Below are positions 16,930-23,787 of a stretch of 41,089 bases of DNA, piece by piece. This DNA is from a virus, in the IMG/VR virus record IMGVR_UViG_3300018481_000013, positions 1-41,089 of that record; one strand, written 5' to 3'. Every line of letters begins with the position of its first letter. Position 1 is the stretch's first letter. Both the position numbers and the translations under genes were made by a program. The notes beneath the pieces were generated by a model that was given only the letters and a program-made list of their open reading frames with translations, had not been told where the DNA came from and did not search any database.

Positions 16930-17850
16930 ATGGCTAGTGCAACTTTACGAGACGATTTATATCTTGAGTACCTGTTCTGCCCTACATCGGGGCAGGTTGT
17001 TCCTGATACCAGCGGCAACGGCCGGCATGGCGTCATGGGTCTCACTATCGATGAAGAGATAGCGGGGATCAGTTCTAGCCCTGATCCAGCGGGAGGATTT
17101 CAGACCTATAGTGATCCTGAGTGGGTATACAACGGCATCCATCTTGTTCCTGATAGTGGGGATATCTGGGACAGGAAGATCGTAGAAGGGCCGAACGTTA
17201 CCGGCGTAGAGGATGCCTACTACGGACTAGACCATTGGGCAGCCACCTTATCGCCAGAGGTTTACGCCGATGGCATAACCATGGAGGTCTGGGTCCAATT
17301 AGGCGCGATTGGAACAGGGCTCACGCATGCACTCTGTTTCATAGGCGACGGCAATACAAACCAGTCGTTATACGTTACGAATTACGGTACGGGCACGCAC
17401 CCGCATAGCGAGCCGGCAGGGTACTACCTCGAATATCTCGGCTCATACATCTCGGATGCCGAAGACGGCGAGGACGGGCTAGTGGAAGCCTGGGTTGTGA
17501 CGGACACCCCGCTGGACCTAGATGCGTGGATGCATATCGTCAGTGTCCGTGACGGCGAAAGCACGCAGTTGTACCTAAATGGGACGTTGCTAGTCGATAA
17601 GCGGCTGAGCGTCTATGAGAACGGCGACTATCCAATCATCGGCACGTCACCGATCACTATCGGCGTCATGGACAATGGTGACCCGATCCGGCTAACAATA
17701 GGATCTCTACATGGATATATCGGTGAAGCGCGGATCTACAGCGCAGCGCTCACGGCCGAGCAGGTCCTCAGCAACTACACCTTGTCGAACTACTACCCGG
17801 ACGGGAAGAACGTCTGCGGCATTGCTCGTAATCGATACTACGCGTTCTGA
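16930..17850 (+). CDS. LamG-domain tail-tip/fibre protein
   Basis: The 306-residue protein is a textbook LamG (concanavalin-like) domain: DTSGNGRHG near residues 25-33, GITMEVWVQLG in the first third, WMHIVSVRDGESTQLYLNG near 201-219 and GEARIYSAALTAEQVLSNY near the end. Such domains bind sugars and serve in phage adhesins. Last gene of the late tail operon, followed by two terminators. It shares fold type but no obvious close sequence with the fibre protein at 759-1928. Confidence 0.82.
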   Translation: MASATLRDDLYLEYLFCPTSGQVVPDTSGNGRHGVMGLTIDEEIAGISSSPDPAGGFQTYSDPEWVYNGIHLVPDSGDIWDRKIVEGPNVTGVEDAYYGLDHWAATLSPEVYADGITMEVWVQLGAIGTGLTHALCFIGDGNTNQSLYVTNYGTGTHPHSEPAGYYLEYLGSYISDAEDGEDGLVEAWVVTDTPLDLDAWMHIVSVRDGESTQLYLNGTLLVDKRLSVYENGDYPIIGTSPITIGVMDNGDPIRLTIGSLHGYIGEARIYSAALTAEQVLSNYTLSNYYPDGKNVCGIARNRYYAF

Positions 17851-17870
17851 AACAACTTCATAAACAACGA

Positions 17871-17904
17871 AGGCCTCGGCTATGGACCGGGGCCGTTTTT
17901 ATTT
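17871..17904 (+). terminator. Rho-independent terminator 1 of the tail operon
   Basis: GGCCTCGG (17872-17879) pairs with CCGGGGCC (17887-17894) over 8 bp with one G-T pair and a 7-base loop, followed by GTTTTTATTT. A clear intrinsic terminator 20 bases after the LamG gene. Confidence 0.88.
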
Positions 17905-17920
17905 AACTTTAACAAGAGAG

Positions 17921-17952
17921 GGGGCGGTTTGCTTTGCGGGCCGCTTTTTTTT
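17921..17952 (+). terminator. Rho-independent terminator 2, sister of the capsid-gene hairpin
   Basis: GCGGTTT (17924-17930) pairs with GGGCCGC (17938-17944), using three G-T pairs, around loop GCTTTGC, followed by eight T. It shares its G-run, loop and arm layout with the hairpin after the capsid gene (40850-40872), where the arms are CTC/GAG instead of TTT/GGG. Confidence 0.75.
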
Positions 17953-18099
17953 GGGTCGAACGCATAAAGGGCTGGCTATGATGACTGTAAAGCCGTGACA
18001 ATTCTATCGATCGTACTAGCCGGGCTCGCGTGCACGACGAAGGCAGCCGCGGCCGATCCTTGACTTAAAAGAGATGAGCGCATCGTTCGACGCGTGGTA
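17953..18099. other. Gap between convergent late and early operons
   Basis: No gene is firmly supported here. A 6-codon frame (ATGATG at 17978) ends in a GTGA that opens a 22-codon frame, 17995-18063, reading MTILSIVLAGLACTTKAAAADP, which resembles a cut-off secretion signal. It could be a remnant of an exported protein or chance. Confidence 0.3.
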
Positions 18100-18186
18100 T
18101 CAAAACAGGGTAGGCCCCGGTTGCAGCTCGCCGCGGTTCAGCTCACGAGCGATTAGGACACGCGCCCATTGTTTAGGCTTCCCCAT
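18100..18186 (-). CDS. Small coupled ORF, 28 residues
   Basis: The reading frame MGKPKQWARVLIARELNRGE begins in a TGATG overlap with the stop of the upstream minus-strand gene. The basic N-terminus looks like natural protein, but at 28 residues it may be a truncated gene end. Function unknown. Confidence 0.35.
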   Translation of the reverse strand: MGKPKQWARVLIARELNRGELQPGPTLF

Positions 18187-18407
18187 CAGTGAACCTTGAG
18201 CGATTGTTCGAGCACGTCGGCGGCGAGGTTATCGCGGCGCGCTTTGCCTTGATACTCGTCGAGCAGTTGTGCGAGCAGCGGGTTTTCGCGCAACGTGCTT
18301 TCGTCTACGTTGCGAATGCAGAAGTCTACACACATCACGCAATCGCCGTGCTTAGGCGGGCGCTCGAGCTCCTCTGCAATGGTTACCTCGAGTATGTAGC
18401 GCTTCAT
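18186..18407 (-). CDS. Small Cys-containing protein, unknown function
   Basis: The 73-residue protein (MKRYILEVTIAEELERPP...) has C23-V-M-C26 and C30, enough for part of a metal site. Its N-terminal strand plus acidic helix and a late helix (NPLLAQLLDEYQGKARRD) suggest a small folded protein. ATG 18407 is chosen; in-frame codons upstream add little. It ends the leftward early operon apart from the tiny gene coupled to it. Confidence 0.6.
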   Translation of the reverse strand: MKRYILEVTIAEELERPPKHGDCVMCVDFCIRNVDESTLRENPLLAQLLDEYQGKARRDNLAADVLEQSLKVH

Positions 18408-18465
18408 ATGTCCGGATGGTAACAAAACACTTGGTTTTTGTTCGCGCGCGAATTACCATCGGGTT

Positions 18466-18648
18466 ATGGCAACTAAAGCCGTGAACAGCGGCACCAAGGC
18501 AGCGGCGAAGAAGCCCGCGGCAACGGGCAAAGCAACGGGAGGCGCAAAAGCGAAGAACGCGACGGCGCCACCAAGGAACAAGGCGACCGGCGGCACAGTC
18601 AAGAAGGCCGGCGCGAAAACCTCCAACACGCGCGCTAAAAAGGCATAG
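18466..18648 (+). CDS. Lys/Ala-rich histone-H1-like basic protein
   Basis: The 60-residue protein is made almost only of A, K, T, G, N and R (MATKAVNSGTKAAAKKPAAT...), with many A-K and K-K steps, like the tails of bacterial histone H1-like proteins. It should bind nucleic acid without a fixed fold. It is divergent from the gene at 18407 and followed by an intrinsic hairpin at 18708-18731, so it is probably a separate transcription unit. A DNA-compacting or host-silencing role is only a guess. Confidence 0.6.
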   Translation: MATKAVNSGTKAAAKKPAATGKATGGAKAKNATAPPRNKATGGTVKKAGAKTSNTRAKKA

Positions 18649-18702
18649 CGCGTACTTCAGTCCCTCTCCTGATGTAGTTTCTGAGTCTCTTCATCCCAAA
18701 GG

Positions 18703-18752
18703 TTCAAAACGCCGGCGAGCTCGTCGGCGTTCTTTGTTTCAAGATCCGGACT
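18703..18752 (+). repeat. Left imperfect direct repeat with terminator hairpin
   Basis: This 50-base segment recurs imperfectly at 20411-20460, on the other side of the DNA methyltransferase gene. It includes a near-perfect palindrome (18708-18731, AACGCCGG arm) and then CTTTGTTT, so it can end plus-strand transcription from the basic-protein gene. A wider inverted repeat, 18650-18663 with 18748-18761 (13 of 14 bases), encloses it. Confidence 0.75.
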
Positions 18753-18798
18753 GAAGCACGCTGGGGAAGAAGCCGTAGCGCGTCCACATTGCATTCCG

Positions 18799-20331
18799 CT
18801 ACTGAAGGTTGAGCGCAGTTTGCTCGAATCCAGGTAATGCTAACTCTGCCGCCTTAAGGACATCCATGCTCAATGGCAGATCGATTCGCTTGTTCTGCTC
18901 TAGTATTTCCTGAATCGTCACTATTTGGATTCGATCGCGTCGCATCCCGGTAAAAGGATGCGTGTAGTATCCAGCAGCCTTCGCTTCTGATCGCATTGGT
19001 CCCGTCGGCTCCTCCAGTGTCAGAAGCGCTGCCATTGCAGCCTGTTCCCGCTCCATATCACCCTTAAGCTTGGCGATGTCACCCCTACTGACATGGCCTG
19101 ACTTTACCTGAAAGACCATCTTGTCAGTCTTATTTTTCTCCGAGAAGAAATACGTAGTGCCATCGATACCACCGTCTGCTCCCTTCTTGCCGTTGACGGC
19201 GGCGCGATTGTTGGTATATGTCAGAACGGCCCACTTCTCAAACTCCTTGCGCAAGCGATCATCCTTCTTCTGTGCAAGAGCCCTCGCGGAAGCAATGTCA
19301 CGTGGGACGCCGCTTAGCACAACATCTCCCGAAACGGCTGTTCCAAACGTATCTGAGAGGCGCTTAAGTATGAGCGAGATCGACTGATATGTGATGTCAA
19401 CCCCTATCCACTGCCTTTTCAGGCGCTGTGCGACTGCGACTGTCGTGCCACAACCGCAATAAGCGTCAAGCACAACGTCGCCTTCGTTACTGCTGGCTTT
19501 GATAATGCGTTCGAGTAGCGCTTCAGGCTTCTGCGTGGGATAACCAAGACGCTCTCTAGAAGTGGCATTGATAACTCCAATGCTCCACACGTCAGTCATG
19601 GCCACGCCGTCGTTGAGGTAAACCTTCGCTCGGTACTTGTGGCCATCTGAATCTCTTCTCGTCGTGAGCCTGTACCTGCCGTCTTCGTCTTGATGTCTGT
19701 AGCGGGTGTCGCGCTCTTGCAGTGATCCTTCGGAGTACTGTTGAAGGAGAGTATTAAATTGGAACTCGCCCTTGGAGTAGAAGAGAATCGTGTCGTGCTT
19801 CCTCTGGAAGTTGCTCGCGTTCTGAGTTGCCTTCGGTCCGTAGTACCAAATAACCTCATTGACGAAATCACCACCTTGTGAGCAGAAGATCCCGTCTAAT
19901 ATGATCTTGAGATAGTGACTCGCAGTTGTATCGCAATGTAGATAGAAACTGCCCGTTGGCTTAAGAACCCGGTGTATTTCGGTCGCTCGTCTTGCCATGT
20001 GAACCAAATACGCCAACATGGGACTGAATTGCAGAACGTCCCTTAACCCTTTAACCAATGCTACGGTCTGCTTCGGATATCGTCCCTTATCGTTGCCGAT
20101 GATTTCTTCATATCCGTCACGCGCATGGTCGTCCCATGTCCAGGTGTCAACAAACGCTTGTGCCTGCGCGCGATCTTCGCCGCCGATGTTGTTGTAAATC
20201 TGGTTGTAGTTCCGCTTGGAATTGAACGGCGGATCAATATAACAAAGATCCACCGTCTCATCGCGAACGCGATTGCGCAAGGCGTCGAGATTGTCGCCGT
20301 AGTAGAGAGTGTTGTTCACAATCACACTCAT
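18799..20331 (-). CDS. DNA methyltransferase fused to Mrr-like PD-(D/E)XK domain
   Basis: From ATG 20331 the protein has 510 residues. DPPF at residues 33-36 (motif IV) comes before VLDAYCGCGTT near 284-295 (motif I), the order of class beta N4-cytosine/N6-adenine methyltransferases. The C-terminal part has GADGGIDG near 385-392 and QVKSG near 405-410, a PD-(D/E)XK site of the Mrr type, then KGDMEREQAAMAALLTLEEP, conserved in this fused family. It may methylate DNA and also cut it, like single-chain type II systems. By eye it is less GC-rich than its neighbours, and it is flanked by direct repeats, both signs of recent gain. An open frame extends upstream to 20463 but that part derives from the repeat. 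Confidence 0.85.
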   Translation of the reverse strand: MSVIVNNTLYYGDNLDALRNRVRDETVDLCYIDPPFNSKRNYNQIYNNIGGEDRAQAQAFVDTWTWDDHARDGYEEIIGNDKGRYPKQTVALVKGLRDVLQFSPMLAYLVHMARRATEIHRVLKPTGSFYLHCDTTASHYLKIILDGIFCSQGGDFVNEVIWYYGPKATQNASNFQRKHDTILFYSKGEFQFNTLLQQYSEGSLQERDTRYRHQDEDGRYRLTTRRDSDGHKYRAKVYLNDGVAMTDVWSIGVINATSRERLGYPTQKPEALLERIIKASSNEGDVVLDAYCGCGTTVAVAQRLKRQWIGVDITYQSISLILKRLSDTFGTAVSGDVVLSGVPRDIASARALAQKKDDRLRKEFEKWAVLTYTNNRAAVNGKKGADGGIDGTTYFFSEKNKTDKMVFQVKSGHVSRGDIAKLKGDMEREQAAMAALLTLEEPTGPMRSEAKAAGYYTHPFTGMRRDRIQIVTIQEILEQNKRIDLPLSMDVLKAAELALPGFEQTALNLQ

Positions 20332-20410
20332 CGGCAAAGCTGAAACGTTCTTGAATATTTTGAAGGGGTCGATATTGCTGGTCTGAGGGGACGCAGCTTG
20401 CGATTTCAGA

Positions 20411-20460
20411 TTCAACTGCCGGCGAGCTCCGGCGGCGTTTTTTGTTTCAAGATCCCCACT
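20411..20460 (+). repeat. Right imperfect direct repeat with terminator-like hairpin
   Basis: Matches 18703-18752 at roughly 40 of 50 positions, sharing GCCGGCGAGCTC and TTTGTTTCAAGATCC. The hairpin GCCGG-loop-CCGGC followed by GGCGTTTTTT would end plus-strand transcription, yet no plus-strand gene lies upstream of it here. It therefore looks like a leftover copy of the left terminator. Confidence 0.75.
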
Positions 20461-20480
20461 CACGCGCCGATAAGCCTCTC

Positions 20481-20603
20481 ATGCAGCATTGGGGCGAGCG
20501 CGGGCCAGAGGCGTCTAGGATCGAGTTGACGGTGATCGGGCTTGTTGGCGGAGCGCTAGCGCTGCTGACGTTTAGCGGGATGCTGCTTTACTTGTTTAGC
20601 TGA
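20481..20603 (+). CDS. Small single-span membrane protein, 40 residues
   Basis: ATG 20481 opens a 40-codon frame: a polar start (MQHWGERGPEASRIE) followed by one hydrophobic span (LTVIGLVGGALALLTFSGML). It is the only plus-strand frame between two minus-strand genes. No strong ribosome site is seen. Its composition favours a real small membrane protein; function unknown. Confidence 0.4.
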   Translation: MQHWGERGPEASRIELTVIGLVGGALALLTFSGMLLYLFS

Positions 20604-20618
20604 TAATCCGACTGAGAC

Positions 20619-20999
20619 CTAGGCCGGAACTTCCCAACCCTCCGTCGATCCCTTCAGCCACGCGAGCGCGGGCGCGCGATCGCGGAACACCTCAACAGTA
20701 GCGTCGCCCGCATATTCGGCGTACATCCGCAGGAGTCCGAACACCGATTGTGATCCACTGGCGACCAGCGCAGAGCGGCGCAAGCCTCTCTGTATCGCGT
20801 TTGTGGCTACGTGTCGCACAATGTCGCCGCTTAGTCGCAGTTCGATCACGGTCGAGGCGTCGACCAGGCGCGGGTTATTCCCGTAGAAATCAGGATCTTC
20901 AAAGAGCGCGGCTTGCTGTGCCAATAGCTCACGATCCGTTACGACTCCCTGCAGAACAATTACGACGACCGAATCAACGATGCTGTACGTCACAGACAT
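20619..20999 (-). CDS. SpoIIAA/STAS-like small protein
   Basis: The 126-residue protein has the strand-helix layout of SpoIIAA-like proteins: YSIVDSVVVIVLQGVVTDRELLAQQ, LVDASTVIELRLSGDIVRHV, RRSALVASGSQSVFGLLRMYAEYA and VEVFRDRAPALAWLKG, the last being typical (F-x-D-x-x-x-A-x-x-W-L). Bacterial members are signalling or lipid-binding proteins; a phage role is unknown. The start codon is just downstream of a palindrome that contains a -10-like GATAAT. Confidence 0.6.
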   Translation of the reverse strand: MSVTYSIVDSVVVIVLQGVVTDRELLAQQAALFEDPDFYGNNPRLVDASTVIELRLSGDIVRHVATNAIQRGLRRSALVASGSQSVFGLLRMYAEYAGDATVEVFRDRAPALAWLKGSTEGWEVPA

Positions 21000-21000
21000 T

Positions 21001-21015
21001 GCGCGATTATCGCGC
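21001..21015 (-). promoter_or_regulatory. Palindromic operator overlapping a -10 box
   Basis: GCGCGAT-A-ATCGCGC (minus strand) is an uninterrupted inverted repeat one base before the ATG at 20999. It contains GATAAT, a 5/6 match to the -10 consensus, seven bases from the start codon. If used, the transcript would be nearly leaderless and the palindrome would cover its promoter. No clear -35 box is seen. Confidence 0.4.
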
Positions 21016-21034
21016 TTGTGGGCGCGCTATGGTT

Positions 21035-21295
21035 TTAGAGCGGATCCATTCCCCAATCGTCGAGCTCAGCGATGCACCTCTCGACATCCTCACGCGTCCG
21101 GATGCCGGCGACCGCGGCGGCGAGCTCTGAAACATCTTGGCCCCAGTCGCCAAGCGTGACCCACTGATAGAGGTACTTGCGCATGATGCTTAGCTCCGCA
21201 TCGTTGAGCACGCGCCCAGATAGAAACGCTTCGATAACCGGACGCAGCACGCCGGATGTTTCATGCATCCAGTAGCGCGCCGCAAACGCGTTCAT
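21035..21295 (-). CDS. Small phage protein, unknown function
   Basis: The 86-residue mostly helical protein (MNAFAARYWMHETSGVLRPV...) has tryptophans in YQWVTLGDWG and an acidic C-terminus. ATG 21295 forms an ATGA overlap with the upstream stop, which is why it is preferred over the GTG at 21307. No family recognised; part of the coupled early operon. Confidence 0.65.
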   Translation of the reverse strand: MNAFAARYWMHETSGVLRPVIEAFLSGRVLNDAELSIMRKYLYQWVTLGDWGQDVSELAAAVAGIRTREDVERCIAELDDWGMDPL

Positions 21296-21504
21296 TCCGG
21301 CGTCCACGGAATTAAACCCGGATGGACTTTCCCGCGGGGAGAAGAGTCCAGCGTATAGCCGCGCGTTTTCAGGGCATACATCAAGTTTTGCAGTGCAGGC
21401 CGAACGTATCCATAGCGCGAAGGAATCGGCGCTAGGATGAGCAGCGCGGTATAAATCGCAACCGCTTCGTCATAGCTTGCGGCCGGATCGTAGGCAGCCA
21501 TCAT
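21292..21504 (-). CDS. Small helical protein, unknown function
   Basis: The 70-residue protein (MMAAYDPAASYDEAVAIYTALLI...) has one long helix then RYGYVRPALQNLMYALKTRG and a Pro/Trp-rich tail. Its ATG follows the upstream TAA with no gap. No family recognised. Confidence 0.6.
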   Translation of the reverse strand: MMAAYDPAASYDEAVAIYTALLILAPIPSRYGYVRPALQNLMYALKTRGYTLDSSPRGKVHPGLIPWTPE

Positions 21505-21669
21505 TTACCACCACCCCAACAACTTCAGGACGATCAACGCGACCAGCCCGGCGAGCGCCATCACCCAACCGACGACGACGAGGGAACGCTCACGGGCACG
21601 CTCACGGCGATCGCGTTCGGCCATACGGTTGAGCGCTTGTCGTAGTTCGACCTGATCGTCGCGTGTCAT
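21505..21669 (-). CDS. Small coiled-coil membrane protein, 54 residues
   Basis: A frame of 54 codons: a charged helix (DDQVELRQALNRMAERDRRE) followed by one membrane span (SLVVVGWVMALAGLVALIVL) and a short tail. It starts in an ATGA overlap with the upstream gene and its TAA abuts the next ATG, so it is clearly part of the operon. Layout resembles short membrane-anchored phage accessory proteins; function unknown. Confidence 0.65.
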   Translation of the reverse strand: MTRDDQVELRQALNRMAERDRRERARERSLVVVGWVMALAGLVALIVLKLLGWW

Positions 21670-21908
21670 TGCCTTAGCCGTCCGTCGCGCAACATCGCGT
21701 CTAACACCTCGAGAATGTTGCGGGCTTGCTCGATGGATTGACAGTTGAGCATCCTATCGATGTCGTCCGCAGTCGGCAGAAAGTTGTGATCGCACGCCCA
21801 CGCGCCGAGGATGCCTGCAGACCACGCGCCCACGGGAGTCGAGCCCGGTAGCTTCTGTTCGATAAGCGTGAGGTACTCGGTCAGATGTTTGTACTGTGCG
21901 ACCGTCAT
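21666..21908 (-). CDS. Small helical protein, unknown function
   Basis: The 80-residue protein (MTVAQYKHLTEYLTLIEQKLPG...) is helical with a central GAWSAGILGAWACDHNFLPTAD segment. Overlaps upstream and downstream genes by 4 bases each (ATGA). No family recognised. Confidence 0.6.
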   Translation of the reverse strand: MTVAQYKHLTEYLTLIEQKLPGSTPVGAWSAGILGAWACDHNFLPTADDIDRMLNCQSIEQARNILEVLDAMLRDGRLRQ

Positions 21909-22138
21909 GTCTCTTTCTCGAGCGTCGCATCGATAACACGCCCGTCGCGCTCGTGTAAGTCCGTCGCCGTGTACCCGAGCTCGCCGAGCGCGGCGACCAT
22001 CTTCCCGGGATCGATCCCGTGTTTACCTTTGGACGCGGCGAGAACAGCGTCGCGAAGGTCGACCCCTTCGTCGCCTTTGTTCGACGCTTGGAAGCGAATC
22101 GTCATTGACCCTTTGTTTTTGCGAACACTGACTTTCAT
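21905..22138 (-). CDS. Small basic/acidic protein, unknown function
   Basis: The 77-residue protein starts MKVSVRKNKGSMTIRFQASNK, then LRDAVLAASKGKHGIDPGKM. ATG 22138 lies just after a strong ribosome site (GGAGGTGA on the minus strand), at unusually short spacing. The strand-rich start suggests a small nucleic-acid- or protein-binding fold; not recognised. Confidence 0.62.
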   Translation of the reverse strand: MKVSVRKNKGSMTIRFQASNKGDEGVDLRDAVLAASKGKHGIDPGKMVAALGELGYTATDLHERDGRVIDATLEKET

Positions 22139-22139
22139 G

Positions 22140-22370
22140 TCACCTCCGCACCGCAACGTAGGCGCGCTCTGTAAAACGTTTGACGTCGACGCCTGCGTTC
22201 GTAAGCGCGTCCCGTAGCAGCATGTTGGGTTGCGCGTTCATCGCGGCGAGCGACTCGAGCGCATATCGCGTCACCATCGAGAGATGGTACTCAGCGCTAC
22301 CGGGCTCGAGTTGGCAGGGACCGGCGCAGTCCGCACAGCGAAACGTACCGTTGAACCAGTCGTGAATCAT
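22140..22370 (-). CDS. Small Cys-rich protein
   Basis: The 76-residue protein has C12-A-D-C15 and C19 near the start (GTFRCADCAGPCQLEPGS), which can form part of a zinc site, then a helical C-terminus. It starts in an ATGA overlap with the upstream zinc-ribbon gene. Function unknown. Confidence 0.6.
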   Translation of the reverse strand: MIHDWFNGTFRCADCAGPCQLEPGSAEYHLSMVTRYALESLAAMNAQPNMLLRDALTNAGVDVKRFTERAYVAVRR

Positions 22371-22546
22371 GCGGCGGAAGTCTCACTTTTTGGCGCTTTG
22401 TGATTAAACACTCCACCGGCTTTATTCAGCCGAAAGCGGCGATGACAGACCGGGCAGAGCCCCGAGTAACCGGAACTTCCACGGCTACGCTCATGCAGAT
22501 CCGGCGCGGCGAGCTTCCCGGAGCCCTCACATATCGGGCGGCTCAT
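22367..22546 (-). CDS. Zinc-ribbon protein, 59 residues
   Basis: The protein has C6-E-G-S-G, then LC31-P-V-C34-H and a late H49 (VFNHKAP). This C-x-G-S-G ... C-x-x-C ... H layout is typical of short phage zinc-binding proteins. Four-base overlaps with both neighbours support it. Nucleic-acid or protein binding is likely; the target is unknown. Confidence 0.65.
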   Translation of the reverse strand: MSRPICEGSGKLAAPDLHERSRGSSGYSGLCPVCHRRFRLNKAGGVFNHKAPKSETSAA

Positions 22547-22740
22547 TGCTTCGGTTTCCCGTCGTGCGAGTACATTTCATTCATCATTTTGCTCGCGAGC
22601 TCGCGCGCTTCCTTCACGCGAGCGTCGCAGCCGACGCGATCGCGGCAGACGATGAGCTTCGATGGCCCCCTCACGATCGAGTCAGACATGCCGGAGAGCG
22701 GCGCGCCGCAGTCTTCACACTTGATGAGAGGCGTTTTCAT
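22543..22740 (-). CDS. Zinc-ribbon protein, 65 residues
   Basis: Contains C8-E-D-C11 and, 20 residues on, C32-x5-C38 (IVCRDRVGCDARVKEARELA), a treble-clef or ribbon-like spacing, followed by a basic helix. ATG 22740, stop in an ATGA overlap with the next gene. Function unknown. Confidence 0.65.
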   Translation of the reverse strand: MKTPLIKCEDCGAPLSGMSDSIVRGPSKLIVCRDRVGCDARVKEARELASKMMNEMYSHDGKPKQ

Positions 22741-22930
22741 GGCGGTGGCGCTCTAAGTATTCGCGCGTAATCGGCGCATACGGCTGTGTCGCGAGCCATT
22801 CGAACAGCGCGACAAAGCGCGGAAGATCCCCATCGACGAACGTGATCATATTCACCACCTCGGGCGCCGTGAGCATCATGGCGACACCGGCGGTCGGATC
22901 TTGTCGCGCGGCGGCGGAAAGCTTAGCCAT
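22715..22930 (-). CDS. Small helical protein, unknown function
   Basis: The 71-residue protein (MAKLSAAARQDPTAGVAMMLTAP...) starts after GAGGA at good spacing. Hydrophobic stretches alternate with VDGDLPRFVALFEWLATQ and a basic end. It overlaps the upstream gene by 55 bases and the downstream gene by 26, larger than elsewhere in the operon. Confidence 0.55.
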   Translation of the reverse strand: MAKLSAAARQDPTAGVAMMLTAPEVVNMITFVDGDLPRFVALFEWLATQPYAPITREYLERHRHENASHQV

Positions 22931-23067
22931 ATATCCTCAGCACATTCCATACAAACCCCTTGTGTTGTCAGACGCCAGCGGCAAAGCAAACACGGCTTTA
23001 GCTGTTCGATTACGGTGGAGCTTTTGACGATGGCCGCGGCAGCGGCGATAATTGTTTGGTCACCCAT
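22876..23067 (-). CDS. Zinc-ribbon protein, 63 residues
   Basis: After a helix (DQTIIAAAAAIVKSSTVIEQ) comes C26-L-L-C29-x9-C39-M-E-C42, a classic C-x2-C / C-x2-C ribbon, then a Pro-rich tail. It overlaps the HNH gene upstream by 58 bases and the downstream gene by 55, so its start may lie further in. The Cys pattern itself is firm. Confidence 0.55.
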   Translation of the reverse strand: MGDQTIIAAAAAIVKSSTVIEQLKPCLLCRWRLTTQGVCMECAEDIWLSFPPPRDKIRPPVSP

Positions 23068-23510
23068 AGACGATCAGTTGGAAGAAGCGGCCGTAACAGC
23101 GGCCGTTCTCCGTCTTTCCTCCATTTACGCGTTTCCGCGTGAGCTTCGATATCAAAAATTAGATGACATTCGCGACACCATGCGGCAAGGTTCTTAGGCC
23201 TATCGTCGCCGGCGACGTGGTTAATATGCGCGACGCCGAGCTGTGAGCGCTTCCAGGTTGCCACGGCGCACGGTTTCGCGCACCTCACGCCGCGTTCGAC
23301 GGGCGGCCGTCGATCGACGAGGCGCGCGCCGGCCCGGATCCACTTTTTCGTGACTCCGTCGTACCACGCGTTAGCCGTCGCGAGCACCTCGAGCGCGTCG
23401 GGCTTCCCGCATCGCTCGCAGCAATAGTCAGCTCTCGAGAGAATTTCGGCGCGCGTCTGGCGCCAGTGGGGCCCGCGGTAGAAGTGTCGGAGCTCCTTAC
23501 GGATTGGCAC
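23010..23510 (-). CDS. HNH endonuclease
   Basis: The 166-residue protein has a zinc pair C31/C34, a second pair C112-x2-C115, and the HNH core VAHINHVAGDDRPKNLAAWC (H95, H98, N107). It would nick or cut DNA; phage early HNH proteins act as homing or host-attacking nucleases. An insertion of about 40 residues between the first Cys pair and the core, and a basic tail, are unusual. GTG 23510 overlaps the upstream small zinc gene by 14 bases. Confidence 0.82.
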   Translation of the reverse strand: MPIRKELRHFYRGPHWRQTRAEILSRADYCCERCGKPDALEVLATANAWYDGVTKKWIRAGARLVDRRPPVERGVRCAKPCAVATWKRSQLGVAHINHVAGDDRPKNLAAWCRECHLIFDIEAHAETRKWRKDGERPLLRPLLPTDRLWVTKQLSPLPRPSSKAPP

Positions 23511-23670
23511 CGGGCGCGACCTCGACCGTTCCAGCAGGCGGTACGAAGCGGAAGATGATCACGCGCTCGCAATCCAGGCAATCGAGCTTGTAGTCGCCGA
23601 TACCCGGGACCATGCAAGTGAAGCTCGCCTTACAATGCGCGCAGTTTACGCGGGCAGGGAATTCGGGCAT
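23497..23670 (-). CDS. Zinc-ribbon protein, 57 residues
   Basis: C10-A-H-C13 and C31-L-D-C34 form a plain zinc ribbon with a 17-residue spacer (KASFTCMVPGIGDYKLD), followed by a short beta strand (RVIIFRFVPPAG). ATG 23670 is the first gene left of the divergent gap at 23671-23793. Part of the early operon with the HNH gene. Confidence 0.65.
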   Translation of the reverse strand: MPEFPARVNCAHCKASFTCMVPGIGDYKLDCLDCERVIIFRFVPPAGTVEVAPGANP

Positions 23671-23761
23671 GGCTCATACCCTTCGCACTGCGCTATCATC
23701 GACAGCGGCCGGGTAGCTCCCGGCTATCATTTGCGGCCGGGACGGGCGCCTGCACTGCTCG

Positions 23762-23787
23762 TTCCTCCGCATCCTGTGCAGGAGGAA
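23762..23787 (+). promoter_or_regulatory. Hairpin sequestering the ribosome-binding site
   Basis: TTCCTCC (23762-23768) pairs perfectly with GGAGGAA (23781-23787), and GCA (23769-23771) with TGC (23777-23779), leaving a 5-base loop and one bulged A. The right arm is the Shine-Dalgarno sequence of the gene starting at GTG 23794. Folded, the RNA would block initiation; opening it by heat, a ligand, a protein or upstream translation would allow it. Confidence 0.6.

Noticed and set aside
16930-17850. Diversity-generating retroelement variable region in the tip protein
   Set aside because: No reverse transcriptase gene and no template repeat were seen anywhere in the window.
18077-18200. Plus-strand 41-codon ORF MSASFDAWYQNRVGPGCSSP
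   Set aside because: It mirrors the coupled minus-strand genes and has no support beyond an open frame.
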